36,799 nt of DNA from a virus: the IMG/VR virus record IMGVR_UViG_3300048691_000223, positions 1 through 36,799 of that record. The stretch is one strand, 5' to 3'. Below the pieces are notes generated by a model, which saw only the letters and a list, made by a program, of their open reading frames with translations, did no database searches and had not been told where the DNA came from. Both the position numbers and the translations under genes were made by a program. This document shows, piece after piece, positions 24,105 through 30,644 of the stretch (the first letter of the stretch is position 1; the number at the start of each line of letters is the position of its first letter).

Positions 24105-24329
24105 ATGGAATTTATTATCAATACTAAATTCATTGCTCAATTCGATTCCTTTATTGATTTGGCAATTACCAAAAAAGGGCTTGACAAATTGCCCAAAAAT
24201 GAAAGCCTTATCTTTATTGATACCAAAGGCAATGTGCTGAATGGACACTTAGATTATATTGCCGCAAGGTTTAATAATCAGTTTCCTGTCCGTTGTTTTG
24301 CCGTAAAAAAGGCTGTGGAAACAATTTAA
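24105..24329 (+). CDS. Hypothetical small early protein
   Basis: 74 residues, alpha/beta, soluble. A strand ESLIFIDTKGNVLNGHLDYI in the middle may form a small sheet. No family recognised. It and the gene at 24354 share nearly the same leader just before the ATG, TTTTAAAAATC followed by TTTAAAATG-like bases, which may be a common translation signal. Confidence 0.45.
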   Translation: MEFIINTKFIAQFDSFIDLAITKKGLDKLPKNESLIFIDTKGNVLNGHLDYIAARFNNQFPVRCFAVKKAVETI

Positions 24330-24353
24330 TTTATTTTTTAAAAATCGTTTAAA

Positions 24354-24551
24354 ATGGTATTAGATAATAATGCTGTCATTGGTTTGCAAGACTTTGTAAA
24401 CCTTGTTGAAAAAATGCGGAATGCCCAAAAGCGGTATTTTCGTAACCGTCAAAATGCGGATTTAGAAGAATCTAAACGGCTTGAACGGATGATTGATAAT
24501 TACATCTCTGAGGCTAAAAAGCCCGTTGAGACGCAAACAAGTTTGTTTTAA
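24354..24551 (+). CDS. Small helical phage protein, unknown function
   Basis: 65 residues, one long helix: LQDFVNLVEKMRNAQKRYFR, then ADLEESKRLERMIDNYISEA. The MR.AQK.YF pattern with a later L..SK.LE..ID segment is one I have seen in short conserved phage proteins from many hosts, without known function. It starts 24 bases after the previous gene in the same run of small genes. Confidence 0.6.
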   Translation: MVLDNNAVIGLQDFVNLVEKMRNAQKRYFRNRQNADLEESKRLERMIDNYISEAKKPVETQTSLF

Positions 24552-24572
24552 TTCACCTTTAAAATTAATAAA

Positions 24573-25226
24573 ATGTGTTATCAAACACGCCCTATTTTGT
24601 TTAATACGCCGATGGTTAAACAAATTTTGTTGGGCAATAAGACCCAAACACGGCGTACAAAAGGGCTTGAATCAGTCAGTAAAATTGATGAAAGGTGGTA
24701 TTTTGATAGGCAGAATAACCATAAAACACCACCTTTTACATTCTTTGATAAGCCCTATTTGGTCCCGTATGGTAAGGAAAAAAAGGTGGAATGTCCTTAC
24801 GGGAAGGTTGGAGATGTGCTTTGGGTACGTGAGACTTTTCAAAATAAGGATTACTCACCTACTGTTTACAAAGCTGGTTTTGATGAGGATTTACTGAGGG
24901 GGTTTGAGGAATTTAAAATGAAGTGGCAACCATCGCTTTTTATGCCTAAATCTGAATGCCGTTTGTGGTTAAAAATTGTGAATATTCGCGTCCAAAAGCT
25001 ATGTACTATCACGGATACTGATGCACTGGCAGAGGGTGTTGAAATTGAGTTTGATGAAGATGGTTTGTACAAAGATTATTTCTCAAATGGTGTTACTTTT
25101 TCGCCTAAAATTTCTTTCAAATCGCTTTGGAAGTCCATTAATGGGGAGTTTTCATGGGTTTTAGACCCGTTTGTTTGGGTGATTGAATTTGAACGGTGCG
25201 AAATGCCCGAATTTTTCTTAAAATAA
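24573..25226 (+). CDS. ASCH/PUA-like domain protein
   Basis: 217 residues. The pattern fits phage proteins of ASCH-like type: ILFNTPMVKQILLGNKTQTR (residues 8-27), CPYGKVGDVLWVRETF (near 74-89), KWQPSLFMPKSECRLWLKIV (near 116-135), TDTDALAEGVE (near 147-157), FKSLWKSINGEFSW then DPFVWVIEFER at the end. The ASCH fold is related to PUA and is thought to bind RNA or modified nucleotides; in phages its target is unknown. One TACTGAGGGG repeat encodes LRG within it. A strong intrinsic terminator follows. Confidence 0.75.
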   Translation: MCYQTRPILFNTPMVKQILLGNKTQTRRTKGLESVSKIDERWYFDRQNNHKTPPFTFFDKPYLVPYGKEKKVECPYGKVGDVLWVRETFQNKDYSPTVYKAGFDEDLLRGFEEFKMKWQPSLFMPKSECRLWLKIVNIRVQKLCTITDTDALAEGVEIEFDEDGLYKDYFSNGVTFSPKISFKSLWKSINGEFSWVLDPFVWVIEFERCEMPEFFLK

Positions 25227-25263
25227 AGTTAGTTCATAAATGAATTAATGCTGTTTTCGGTAG

Positions 25264-25294
25264 AGCCTTTGCAGAAATGCGAAGGCTTTTTTTT
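25264..25294 (+). terminator. Intrinsic terminator of the early/middle operon
   Basis: AGCCTTTGC (25264-25272) pairs with GCGAAGGCT (25279-25287) with one G-T pair and a 6-nt loop, followed by an 8-T run. Confidence 0.9.
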
Positions 25295-25349
25295 ATAGGT
25301 TCAAATACTATTTTATTACGAATTTTAATAAAAACAATATTAAAAACGG

Positions 25350-25357
25350 TATATTTG
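25350..25357 (+). promoter_or_regulatory. Promoter-like -7 box before 25430
   Basis: TATATTTG fits TAnnTTTG. It lies just after a terminator and 72 bases before the next ATG, with a TTTTGAAATAGT element (25392) in between. No matching -33 box seen. Confidence 0.5.
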
Positions 25358-25391
25358 TTGTAGTTACTTTAAAAGCACTCTTTTAAGTTTA

Positions 25392-25403
25392 TTTTGAAAT
25401 AGT
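25392..25403 (+). promoter_or_regulatory. TTTTGAAATAGT element, copy 4
   Basis: Fourth exact copy, 26 bases before the ATG at 25430; the other three lie at 17.2-17.5 kb before early genes. Confidence 0.6.
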
Positions 25404-25429
25404 TACATTTTTTTAAAGACAGACAGATT

Positions 25430-25903
25430 ATGCCCATAACAACAGAAAAAGCGAAGCCTACAACGCTTCGGATTGTTGAAGTTCCTGTCAAATTGCACGT
25501 TTATAAAGTCCTTACCTGTCTGTATGGCGATGTGGTGAAAGCGCATCACAATACGGTGACAGGTAAGGCTCTTTTCAATTTGATTGGCGATGTACTTCAA
25601 GAAGAATTAGATTTTCCTGCACCCGTACTGAGGGGTATTAAAGTTGAGTTTAATTATAGAGTTGCCCGTTTCTATAACCGTTATGGCTTGTATAAAGTCT
25701 TTGAATTGGGCGGTTATTTTGAAGGTGTGGTACAAATGATGTTGTTTCAACACATCGTCGCTCAAATGCGAAAAGGTGGCACGGCAACGGCAGCGATTGA
25801 TGATTTTTATAGGCTCTACGACATTGACGAAGATGATTATGCAAGGGATTGCGCGCTTAGGAATTGGCAGTTTAGAAAAGGGCTTTTTAATGGTAAGACA
25901 TGA
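25430..25903 (+). CDS. Hypothetical protein in a single-gene unit
   Basis: 157 residues with alpha/beta N-terminal half (TTLRIVEVPVKLHVYKVLTC) and helical C-terminal half. The end (FYRLYDIDEDDYARDCALRN) has an acidic D-E-D-D-Y patch followed by an aromatic helix. It reminds me of proteins of unknown role seen in Bacteroidota phages, but I cannot name the family. It has its own promoter-like box and a TTTTGAAATAGT element in front and a strong terminator behind, so it is controlled apart from its neighbours. It could be a switch factor for the late genes that start next; this is inference from place only. Confidence 0.5.
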   Translation: MPITTEKAKPTTLRIVEVPVKLHVYKVLTCLYGDVVKAHHNTVTGKALFNLIGDVLQEELDFPAPVLRGIKVEFNYRVARFYNRYGLYKVFELGGYFEGVVQMMLFQHIVAQMRKGGTATAAIDDFYRLYDIDEDDYARDCALRNWQFRKGLFNGKT

Positions 25904-25944
25904 GTTTTGAGTTTAGATAAAAGTTTAAAGGTTATGAGTTTGAG

Positions 25945-25979
25945 AATGGCTATGTCGCAAGATGTAGCCATTTTTTTTT
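25945..25979 (+). terminator. Intrinsic terminator before the capsid operon
   Basis: AATGGCTA (25945-25952) pairs with TAGCCATT (25965-25972) and is followed by a T-run to 25979. It isolates the late operon from 25430-25903. Confidence 0.8.
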
Positions 25980-25990
25980 GTGGTTTTTGG

Positions 25991-26006
25991 GTAGGGCAGT
26001 TCTTTC
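25991..26006 (+). repeat. 16-bp late-operon repeat, copy 2
   Basis: GTAGGGCAGTTCTTTC, identical to 104-119. Followed by a TTTG (26035-26038) and TAATGTTT (26059-26066), 20 nt apart, a promoter-like pair close to the Bacteroidota form. The capsid protease ATG is at 26090. Confidence 0.55.
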
Positions 26007-26089
26007 ATTTTGTAGGGTGTTTTTATGCCTCACTTTTGTACTACTTATTAGTAATGGCTAATGTTTTTAATCACAATCCTAATTTTATT

Positions 26090-27220
26090 ATGGTCAAAAT
26101 CAAAGAATTAGACTTAGAAAAGCAGCAACGAGAAGGCTTTGAACGCCAATTGAAAGCCACACGTGCCTTTCGTGCGACGGGCAAAAAGCAAGATTTTCGG
26201 CAAGAAGTAGATAAGGAAAATGGCTGTATTTATGGCGTTTCAGTCTGCACAGAAGGGGAGGCGTTGGGTCACGGCTGTTGGTTGGACAGTCAATTTATTG
26301 ACGATGTAACGAAATTGGGCAATAAAAACAAAGCTGGATTAAAAGCCCGTTTTGGACACCCTGCCATGTCGGGTGAATCTTTTGGCACATTCGTAGGTCG
26401 TTTTCACAATTTTAGAACCGAAGGCATACAAGTATTTGCAGATTTATATTTTGATGAATCGGCAAAGCATACGCCAAATGGTGATTTACAAAACTACATT
26501 TTAAGCCTTGCTGCGAGTGACCCCGAGGCATTCGGTACAAGCATTGTTTTTACTTCTAAAGGCTATTTCTATAAGAAAACCAATGGTGAGAATATATCAA
26601 CTTCTGACCATTCGGATAATCAAGACAAAGGCACGGTAAATTATGAATTAGAACTTGATGAAAATGGTTACTCGAAGTATTATATTGAGATGGGTGAATT
26701 GTGGGGCTGTGATATGGTAGATGAACCCGCCGCAAATCCCAACGGCTTATTTTCATCAAAGAGTTTTAATAAGGACAAATTCGCTGTTATTGCTACGGAA
26801 TTTTTGGATACAAACCCTAAAATTGCCAAATTCCTTACTGCCAATCCACACAAACTGTCCGAGTTTTTGAGCCGTTACAATGCCCTTGAAACGGGAACGG
26901 GTGTAGATGCTACAGCCGAAAACGAAGCCGACACAACCGAAGAAAAGGAAGTCAAGGAGGAACATACTGAGGGGGGCGATGCACCCGAAAATGAAGACGA
27001 AAAGCCCGAATTATCAGCCTATAAAAAGACGGTAGCTGCTGAATTTGCGGCGATGAAAGCAGACATAAAAAGCCTATTAAGCCGCATAAACGAACTTGAA
27101 GATAAACCCGCCGACACGCCTTTAAAGATTTTGCCTAAAGGCGATGCTAAATTAGGGAAACCAGAGGAGGAATCTTCATGGGTGAAAGCAGCTAAGGCGA
27201 AGATTGGTAAAAATAAGTAA
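26090..27220 (+). CDS. Prohead protease with scaffold-like C-terminus
   Basis: 376 residues from the ATG at 26090. A longer reading from 25907 would run through the terminator and the promoter region and add a hydrophobic stretch, so I reject it. The N-terminal half carries the pattern of Bacteroidota phage prohead proteins: FRQEVDKENGCIYGVSVCTE, GHGCWLDSQFIDDV, KARFGHPAMSGESFGTFVGR, and DPEAFGTSIVF. Which residues are catalytic cannot be settled by eye; the His in RFGHP and Ser in MSGES are candidates. The C-terminal 120 residues are acidic and low-complexity (ENEADTTEEKEVKEE) with a coiled coil (FAAMKADIKSLLSRINELED), typical of scaffolds cut away on maturation. It lies directly before the capsid gene. 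Confidence 0.8.
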   Translation: MVKIKELDLEKQQREGFERQLKATRAFRATGKKQDFRQEVDKENGCIYGVSVCTEGEALGHGCWLDSQFIDDVTKLGNKNKAGLKARFGHPAMSGESFGTFVGRFHNFRTEGIQVFADLYFDESAKHTPNGDLQNYILSLAASDPEAFGTSIVFTSKGYFYKKTNGENISTSDHSDNQDKGTVNYELELDENGYSKYYIEMGELWGCDMVDEPAANPNGLFSSKSFNKDKFAVIATEFLDTNPKIAKFLTANPHKLSEFLSRYNALETGTGVDATAENEADTTEEKEVKEEHTEGGDAPENEDEKPELSAYKKTVAAEFAAMKADIKSLLSRINELEDKPADTPLKILPKGDAKLGKPEEESSWVKAAKAKIGKNK

Positions 27221-27254
27221 TCAATAATTGTTAATTCTAAAAATTATCTAACTA

Positions 27255-28190
27255 ATGACTGACTCAATTAATATTGAAGAGCTTGGAGTCAAACTTGGGG
27301 ACCATTGCCGCGAGAATAAGGTAGAATTATTCCGTCGCGCCTTATTGACCGAAGATTATGTTAATGAATATGACGTGTTGGCTGATGTCAATGATGAAGT
27401 ACCATTGCCAAGCATGAAAATCAATGACATAATCAAAGCGGGTAGTACCACATTTACGCCAACTGATGATGCTTTTGAAATAGATGCCCGCATGTTGAAG
27501 GTGAAGCATTTGGCGACACACCTCCGAATTGATCCTTACAAATATTTTCAATCATGGATGGCACATTTGCTGTCCTTTAAAATGAACCCCGAAGAATTCC
27601 CATTAGAAGCCTTCATCATGACGGCAGTCGTGGACAAAATCAAAGAGGAATTTCGTTTCAAACACTTGTATCGTGGCACGACACTCATGCCAGGTTATTT
27701 GAAAATCATTGAGAATGAAATTGCATTGGGTGAATTGTCGGCAGAAAATGAGAACCTTGTAGATACGGGTGTTATCGGACAAACGAATGTGATTGACAAA
27801 TTTGAAATGATTTACGACAATTTGAACTCTGTCTTAAAGATGAAACCAACGGTTATGCGTGTTAATCCCGATTTGTTCCAAAAATATCGACGCGCTTATC
27901 GTGGTGAATTTGGGGGCAATACGAACTACGGTGGCATGGCCAAAGACATGTCAGAAACGCTTGACGGCTCAATGTGTAAAATCGTTCCCGAAATCGGTTT
28001 AGTAGGCAGCAACCGGGTTATTGTGACCGAAGCCAAAAACTATAAAATTGGCGTCAAGAACTTACAAGATATGGCAACTCCACGGATATTGGTTCAACAC
28101 TATACCATTGACATTATGGTTGATTACCGCATAGGTGTTGAGTTTGGCTATGTCAAAGAGAAATGTTTGGTCGTGAATAACCAAGCCTAA
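27255..28190 (+). CDS. Major capsid protein
   Basis: 311 residues, the usual length of HK97-fold capsid proteins. It opens with a helical arm (SINIEELGVKLGDHCRENKV), passes a long spine-like helix region (KVKHLATHLRIDPYKYFQSW), and ends with beta-rich segments around IVPEIGLVGSNRVIVTEAKN and RILVQHYTIDIMVDYRIGVE. The VTEAKNYKIGV pattern with a following DYRIGVEFGY is what one expects near the C-terminus of such proteins. It follows the protease/scaffold gene by 34 bases and is followed by a terminator, so capsid mRNA can be made in excess. The assignment rests mostly on order and size. Confidence 0.8.
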   Translation: MTDSINIEELGVKLGDHCRENKVELFRRALLTEDYVNEYDVLADVNDEVPLPSMKINDIIKAGSTTFTPTDDAFEIDARMLKVKHLATHLRIDPYKYFQSWMAHLLSFKMNPEEFPLEAFIMTAVVDKIKEEFRFKHLYRGTTLMPGYLKIIENEIALGELSAENENLVDTGVIGQTNVIDKFEMIYDNLNSVLKMKPTVMRVNPDLFQKYRRAYRGEFGGNTNYGGMAKDMSETLDGSMCKIVPEIGLVGSNRVIVTEAKNYKIGVKNLQDMATPRILVQHYTIDIMVDYRIGVEFGYVKEKCLVVNNQA

Positions 28191-28202
28191 AAAAACGAAC
28201 TG

Positions 28203-28237
28203 TTTTTGAGCCTTCCCTTTCTCGTAAGGCTCAAAAA
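28203..28237. terminator. Terminator after the capsid gene
   Basis: TTTTTGAGCCTT (28203-28214) and AAGGCTCAAAAA (28226-28237) are perfect 12-bp complements with an 11-nt loop. No long T-run follows, so it may be partial and let some transcripts pass on. Confidence 0.75.
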
Positions 28238-28270
28238 TGGTTATTTTCAAACCCTTTTAATTTTATTCTA

Positions 28271-28801
28271 ATGTGTAATTTGACAGGTACATTGCCAAAG
28301 TCTTGTGGCACGAATCCACAGGGCGTTACGGAAATTATCCTTTTAAATCGACTCGATGTGCTAAGTGTTGGCACGATGAACGCCGATACACAAACCATTA
28401 CTGTTGCTATTTCTCTTGTTGCTACTAAAAAAGGTTATGCGATTCAGTTTACTGAGGAGACGGCAGAGGCGCACGACAGTTTGGCAGGTGATGTAGATGC
28501 GAATCACATCATGCAACAACTTTTGTTCTCGGTGGCGGGTCAAAAATCGGTTTTGGTGGCACGTGTTCAACAAATGGTTGGCGGTCGTTTCTTGGCTTTG
28601 GTTCGGTTTGCAAATGGCGATGTCCGTTTATTTGGAACATTGGCAGCGCCGCTTCGGTTGAAAAAAGCAGAGGGCAAATCAGGTAAATACGGCTCGAACG
28701 ATATGCGGGGCTATGCCTTTGAATTGAGTTGCTCGGCGGCTATTTTTCCACCTTACTATCCATTCGCTTACGACGATATTGCGGACAGAAATTTTATTTA
28801 A
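28271..28801 (+). CDS. Putative tail tube/major tail protein, zero-frame product
   Basis: 176 residues. The pattern (N-terminal GTNPQGVTEIILLNRLDVLS, a central helix HIMQQLLFSVAG, strands LALVRFANGDVRLFGTL, then GYAFELSC) suits a small beta-barrel tail tube subunit, and the size and the place after the capsid gene agree; a head decoration protein is the alternative. The last codons AGA AAT TTT ATT TAA contain the heptamer A_AAT_TTT (28789-28795), so that a -1 slip would replace the last residue and stop with a further 74 residues (see 28795-29019). Stop use is expected to give the main form. Confidence 0.65.
   Translation: MCNLTGTLPKSCGTNPQGVTEIILLNRLDVLSVGTMNADTQTITVAISLVATKKGYAIQFTEETAEAHDSLAGDVDANHIMQQLLFSVAGQKSVLVARVQQMVGGRFLALVRFANGDVRLFGTLAAPLRLKKAEGKSGKYGSNDMRGYAFELSCSAAIFPPYYPFAYDDIADRNFI
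28789..28795 (+). promoter_or_regulatory. Predicted -1 frameshift site 1 (A_AAT_TTT)
   Basis: Slippery heptamer of the X_XXY_YYZ form in the zero frame, two codons before the stop. A stem AACCCCTG (28800-28807) with CAGGGGTT (28874-28881), 8 bp and perfect, begins 4 nt downstream. The same design is found at 29831-29837. Confidence 0.7.
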
Positions 28802-29019
28802 CCCCTGCGACCAATATAGATTACGGTGGTGAGTTCTCTGACGAATTCTCTGACGAATTTGATACGGGAGGCACAGGGGTTACGCTCAATACCACAACAA
28901 AGAATTCGACGACCAACACGACGGTTACGCTCGGTGGAACATCGTTAGAAGAGGATATTGAGTTTTACAAACGTTGGCTGTTGAACAAAGTCAACAATGA
29001 GGTTTTACTTTCTTATTAA
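28795..29019 (+). CDS. -1 frame extension of the tail-tube-like protein
   Basis: After the slip the frame reads YLTPATNIDYGGEFSDEFSD, then EFDTGGTG, a Thr/Asn-rich part (TTTKNSTTNTTVTLGG), and a final helix (LEEDIEFYKRWLLNKVNNEV), 74 residues in all, giving a protein of 249. It has no ATG near its beginning; the first in-frame one is far inside, and the only upstream start is a TTG at 28729 within the tail gene. A frameshift is therefore the best explanation, and the parallel in the next gene supports it. An Ig-like or fibre-binding extension on a minority of subunits is known for other phages, but here the fold is not identifiable. Confidence 0.65.
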   Translation, partial: YLTPATNIDYGGEFSDEFSDEFDTGGTGVTLNTTTKNSTTNTTVTLGGTSLEEDIEFYKRWLLNKVNNEVLLSY

Positions 29020-29057
29020 TTTCTTTTTATTTTTAATCTTAAAAATTTTATTCACAC

Positions 29058-29843
29058 ATGAGTGCATTATTTCAAGCATTTTATTTTGTTATTGAAGCGG
29101 CAATGTTGCGTTTGTGGGCATCAGTCAAAGCATGGAGCTTTTCTAAAAGTCAATCGGATGCCCGTTATTGGCAAAAAGCAGAAGAGGTTGTTGCAACAAC
29201 GCTTTCAGCCCCTGCACGTTTGGCAATTGTCAATGAAGTAGAGGCAGATGCAGACCTCAAAATTAAATCGTTGGGTGATTCGGTTTTTACATCACTTGGG
29301 GGCAAATTAGGCATCGGTTCAACGGCTGCAAATGCTGACCAGTTAGGTGGTATAACGCTTACAGCGTTAATGAATCAAATCAGTGGTCAAATCACGACAG
29401 CAACTAATCAGGTTTTACAAACGGCTAAAAATGCGTTTGCACAAGGCGCAAAAGACTTTGGTTTGGTCATTATCGAAAGCTCAAACAACGTTGAAACGAT
29501 GACGTTTGACGCGTTCTTTACGGCTGCTTTTGGTCCAATCATAGTAGGCGCATGGAACGATGGTCCTTATCATGCTCAATTATTGTTGAAAGCTGTTAAT
29601 GTTAGCCGTGAGTTGGAGGTTACAATGCCAAACGGCTCTACCCAAAAGTTGAACAACTTGGACAGCTTGGTTTTTAACGTAACAGATAATGCCATTACAA
29701 GCGTGACTTTTGTGGATGACCCAATTGTGGAACTTATTGCCAATAACAAAACTGAAATTGCAACGGAGCGTGTGCGTATTGACACCATTGTTGATGGTTT
29801 TACAGGCATCATTGCACAAATGAATGCCCTAAATTTTACGTAA
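29058..29843 (+). CDS. Fibre-like virion protein, zero-frame product
   Basis: 261 residues. It begins with a helical, aromatic N-terminus (FQAFYFVIEAAMLRLWASVK) that may anchor it, then KSQSDARYWQKAEEVVATTL. A middle stretch GIGSTAANADQLGGITLTAL follows the A-D-x-L-G-G linker pattern typical of phage tail fibres, and helical repeats follow (ISGQITTATNQVLQTAKNAF). The C-terminal part is beta-rich. The final codons CTA AAT TTT ACG TAA include A_AAT_TTT (29831-29837), and a -1 slip would extend the protein by 19 residues (see 29837-29896). Fibre or head-fibre protein is the best reading. Confidence 0.6.
   Translation: MSALFQAFYFVIEAAMLRLWASVKAWSFSKSQSDARYWQKAEEVVATTLSAPARLAIVNEVEADADLKIKSLGDSVFTSLGGKLGIGSTAANADQLGGITLTALMNQISGQITTATNQVLQTAKNAFAQGAKDFGLVIIESSNNVETMTFDAFFTAAFGPIIVGAWNDGPYHAQLLLKAVNVSRELEVTMPNGSTQKLNNLDSLVFNVTDNAITSVTFVDDPIVELIANNKTEIATERVRIDTIVDGFTGIIAQMNALNFT
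29831..29837 (+). promoter_or_regulatory. Predicted -1 frameshift site 2 (A_AAT_TTT)
   Basis: Same heptamer as site 1, two codons before the TAA at 29841-29843. Stem GCCCTG (29844-29849) with CAGGGC (29886-29891) starts 6 nt downstream. Bases around both sites agree as AAATTTTA-nn-TAA-n-CCCTGCG. Confidence 0.7.
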
Positions 29844-29896
29844 GCCCTGCGGAGTTTGATAACCAGTTTGGTGATGAATTTCAGACAGGGCAGTAG
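29837..29896 (+). CDS. -1 frame extension of the fibre-like protein
   Basis: After the slip the frame reads YVSPAEFDNQFGDEFQTGQ and stops at 29894-29896; the full protein would have 279 residues. The join NF-YVSPA matches the join NF-YLTPA of site 1, and EFDNQFGDEFQTG matches GEFSDEFSDEFDTGG. Likeness across the join itself, with one part coded in the zero frame and one in the -1 frame, argues that the fused product is the one under selection. No start codon of its own is present. Confidence 0.65.
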   Translation, partial: YVSPAEFDNQFGDEFQTGQ

Positions 29897-29913
29897 GGCT
29901 TATTTCGTAAATA

Positions 29914-29953
29914 AAAAAGTAGCCAAAATTTGTAAGGCTTTTGGCTACTTTTT
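29914..29953. terminator. Strong bidirectional terminator
   Basis: AAAAAGTAGCCAAAA (29914-29928) and TTTTGGCTACTTTTT (29939-29953) are perfect 15-bp complements with a 10-nt loop. It ends 18 bases before the next ATG, so the next gene needs read-through or a promoter hidden in this gap. Confidence 0.9.
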
Positions 29954-29971
29954 TTAACACATTCTTTGCGT

Positions 29972-30208
29972 ATGAAAACGGTAAAAGTTTTAAAAAAAGG
30001 GGTCGTAAGTGATTTTTACGGTAAGCAATACGACCTTGAAAAAGTAACTATTTGGGACGCTGAACACTTGATTAGAGAGGGCTGCAAAGACCTTGAAATT
30101 GTAGAAAGTGAACCAAATACAGTTATAATTTCCCAAAATACTGAGGGGGTACATTATACTGAGGGGGGCAAAGTGAAAGTACCAACGATTTTAACACCTT
30201 CTAAATAA
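29972..30208 (+). CDS. Hypothetical protein whose tail is coded by two repeat copies
   Basis: 78 residues from ATG 29972 (a TTG six bases upstream is less likely). The first 50 residues look like a small alpha/beta domain (KTVKVLKKGVVSDFYGKQYD, KVTIWDAEHLIREGCKDLEI). The C-terminal part TEGVHYTEGGK comes from two TACTGAGGGG repeats 18 bp apart, at 30139 and 30157, the closest direct pair in the window. That makes the last 20 residues likely a recent addition rather than a folded part. The position just before a head-tail protein suggests a head or connector accessory, as short proteins of this kind often sit there. Confidence 0.55.
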   Translation: MKTVKVLKKGVVSDFYGKQYDLEKVTIWDAEHLIREGCKDLEIVESEPNTVIISQNTEGVHYTEGGKVKVPTILTPSK

Positions 30209-30218
30209 AAAAAACTTC

Positions 30219-30632
30219 ATGCAAGCAGATGATTTCAATAGTTACGTCACGGAGATTGTAGAGCAATGGACGCGGCAATTAGAACAAAAGTTATTATCGG
30301 CAATGATGGCAGAGGGCTTGGTAGATACGGGAAAATTGCAACAATCGCTTAGAGCAAAAGTATTTGGCGCGGTCAATAACGCCACTTGCGAGATGCAATT
30401 GAGTTTTAACAGCTATGGACGGGTATTGGATATGCAGCGTAGTGGACACGTACCGACGCACACAAACGCCCACAGTCGAGCTGTATTAGGGGCAGGGCGT
30501 ACCCTTCGGAATCGAGAACGGACTTGGTACAATCGGGTGTGGTATTGTGAAAAAAACACGCTGATTCCTACGCTCATGGGTGACGTGATGAAACTTACCC
30601 ATAAGAATTTCTTAAATTGGTTAACAAAATAA
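30219..30632 (+). CDS. HK97 gp10-like head-tail / tail completion protein
   Basis: 137 residues. N-terminal helix (FNSYVTEIVEQWTRQLEQKL), the motif EGLVDTGKLQQSLRAKVFGA (residues 33-52), a strand with MQLSFNSYGRVLDMQRSGH and a basic, aromatic end (RERTWYNRVWYCEKNTLIPT). The GL..TG.L..S pattern followed by SF..YGR..D is common to gp10-type proteins that close the connector or join the tail. It starts ten bases after the previous stop and is followed by the secreted fibre gene by twelve bases. Confidence 0.65.
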   Translation: MQADDFNSYVTEIVEQWTRQLEQKLLSAMMAEGLVDTGKLQQSLRAKVFGAVNNATCEMQLSFNSYGRVLDMQRSGHVPTHTNAHSRAVLGAGRTLRNRERTWYNRVWYCEKNTLIPTLMGDVMKLTHKNFLNWLTK

Positions 30633-30644
30633 TCCTTAATAAAG

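Noticed and set aside
25907-26089. 61-residue hydrophobic N-terminal extension of the prohead protease
   Set aside because: The stretch covers a terminator hairpin, the 16-bp repeat and a promoter-like pair; the family pattern begins after the ATG at 26090.
28729-29019. Separate gene starting at a TTG inside the tail-tube-like gene
   Set aside because: The TTG lies in well-formed coding sequence of another frame, and the residues before 28795 do not look like protein. The -1 frameshift, mirrored in the next gene, explains the open frame better.
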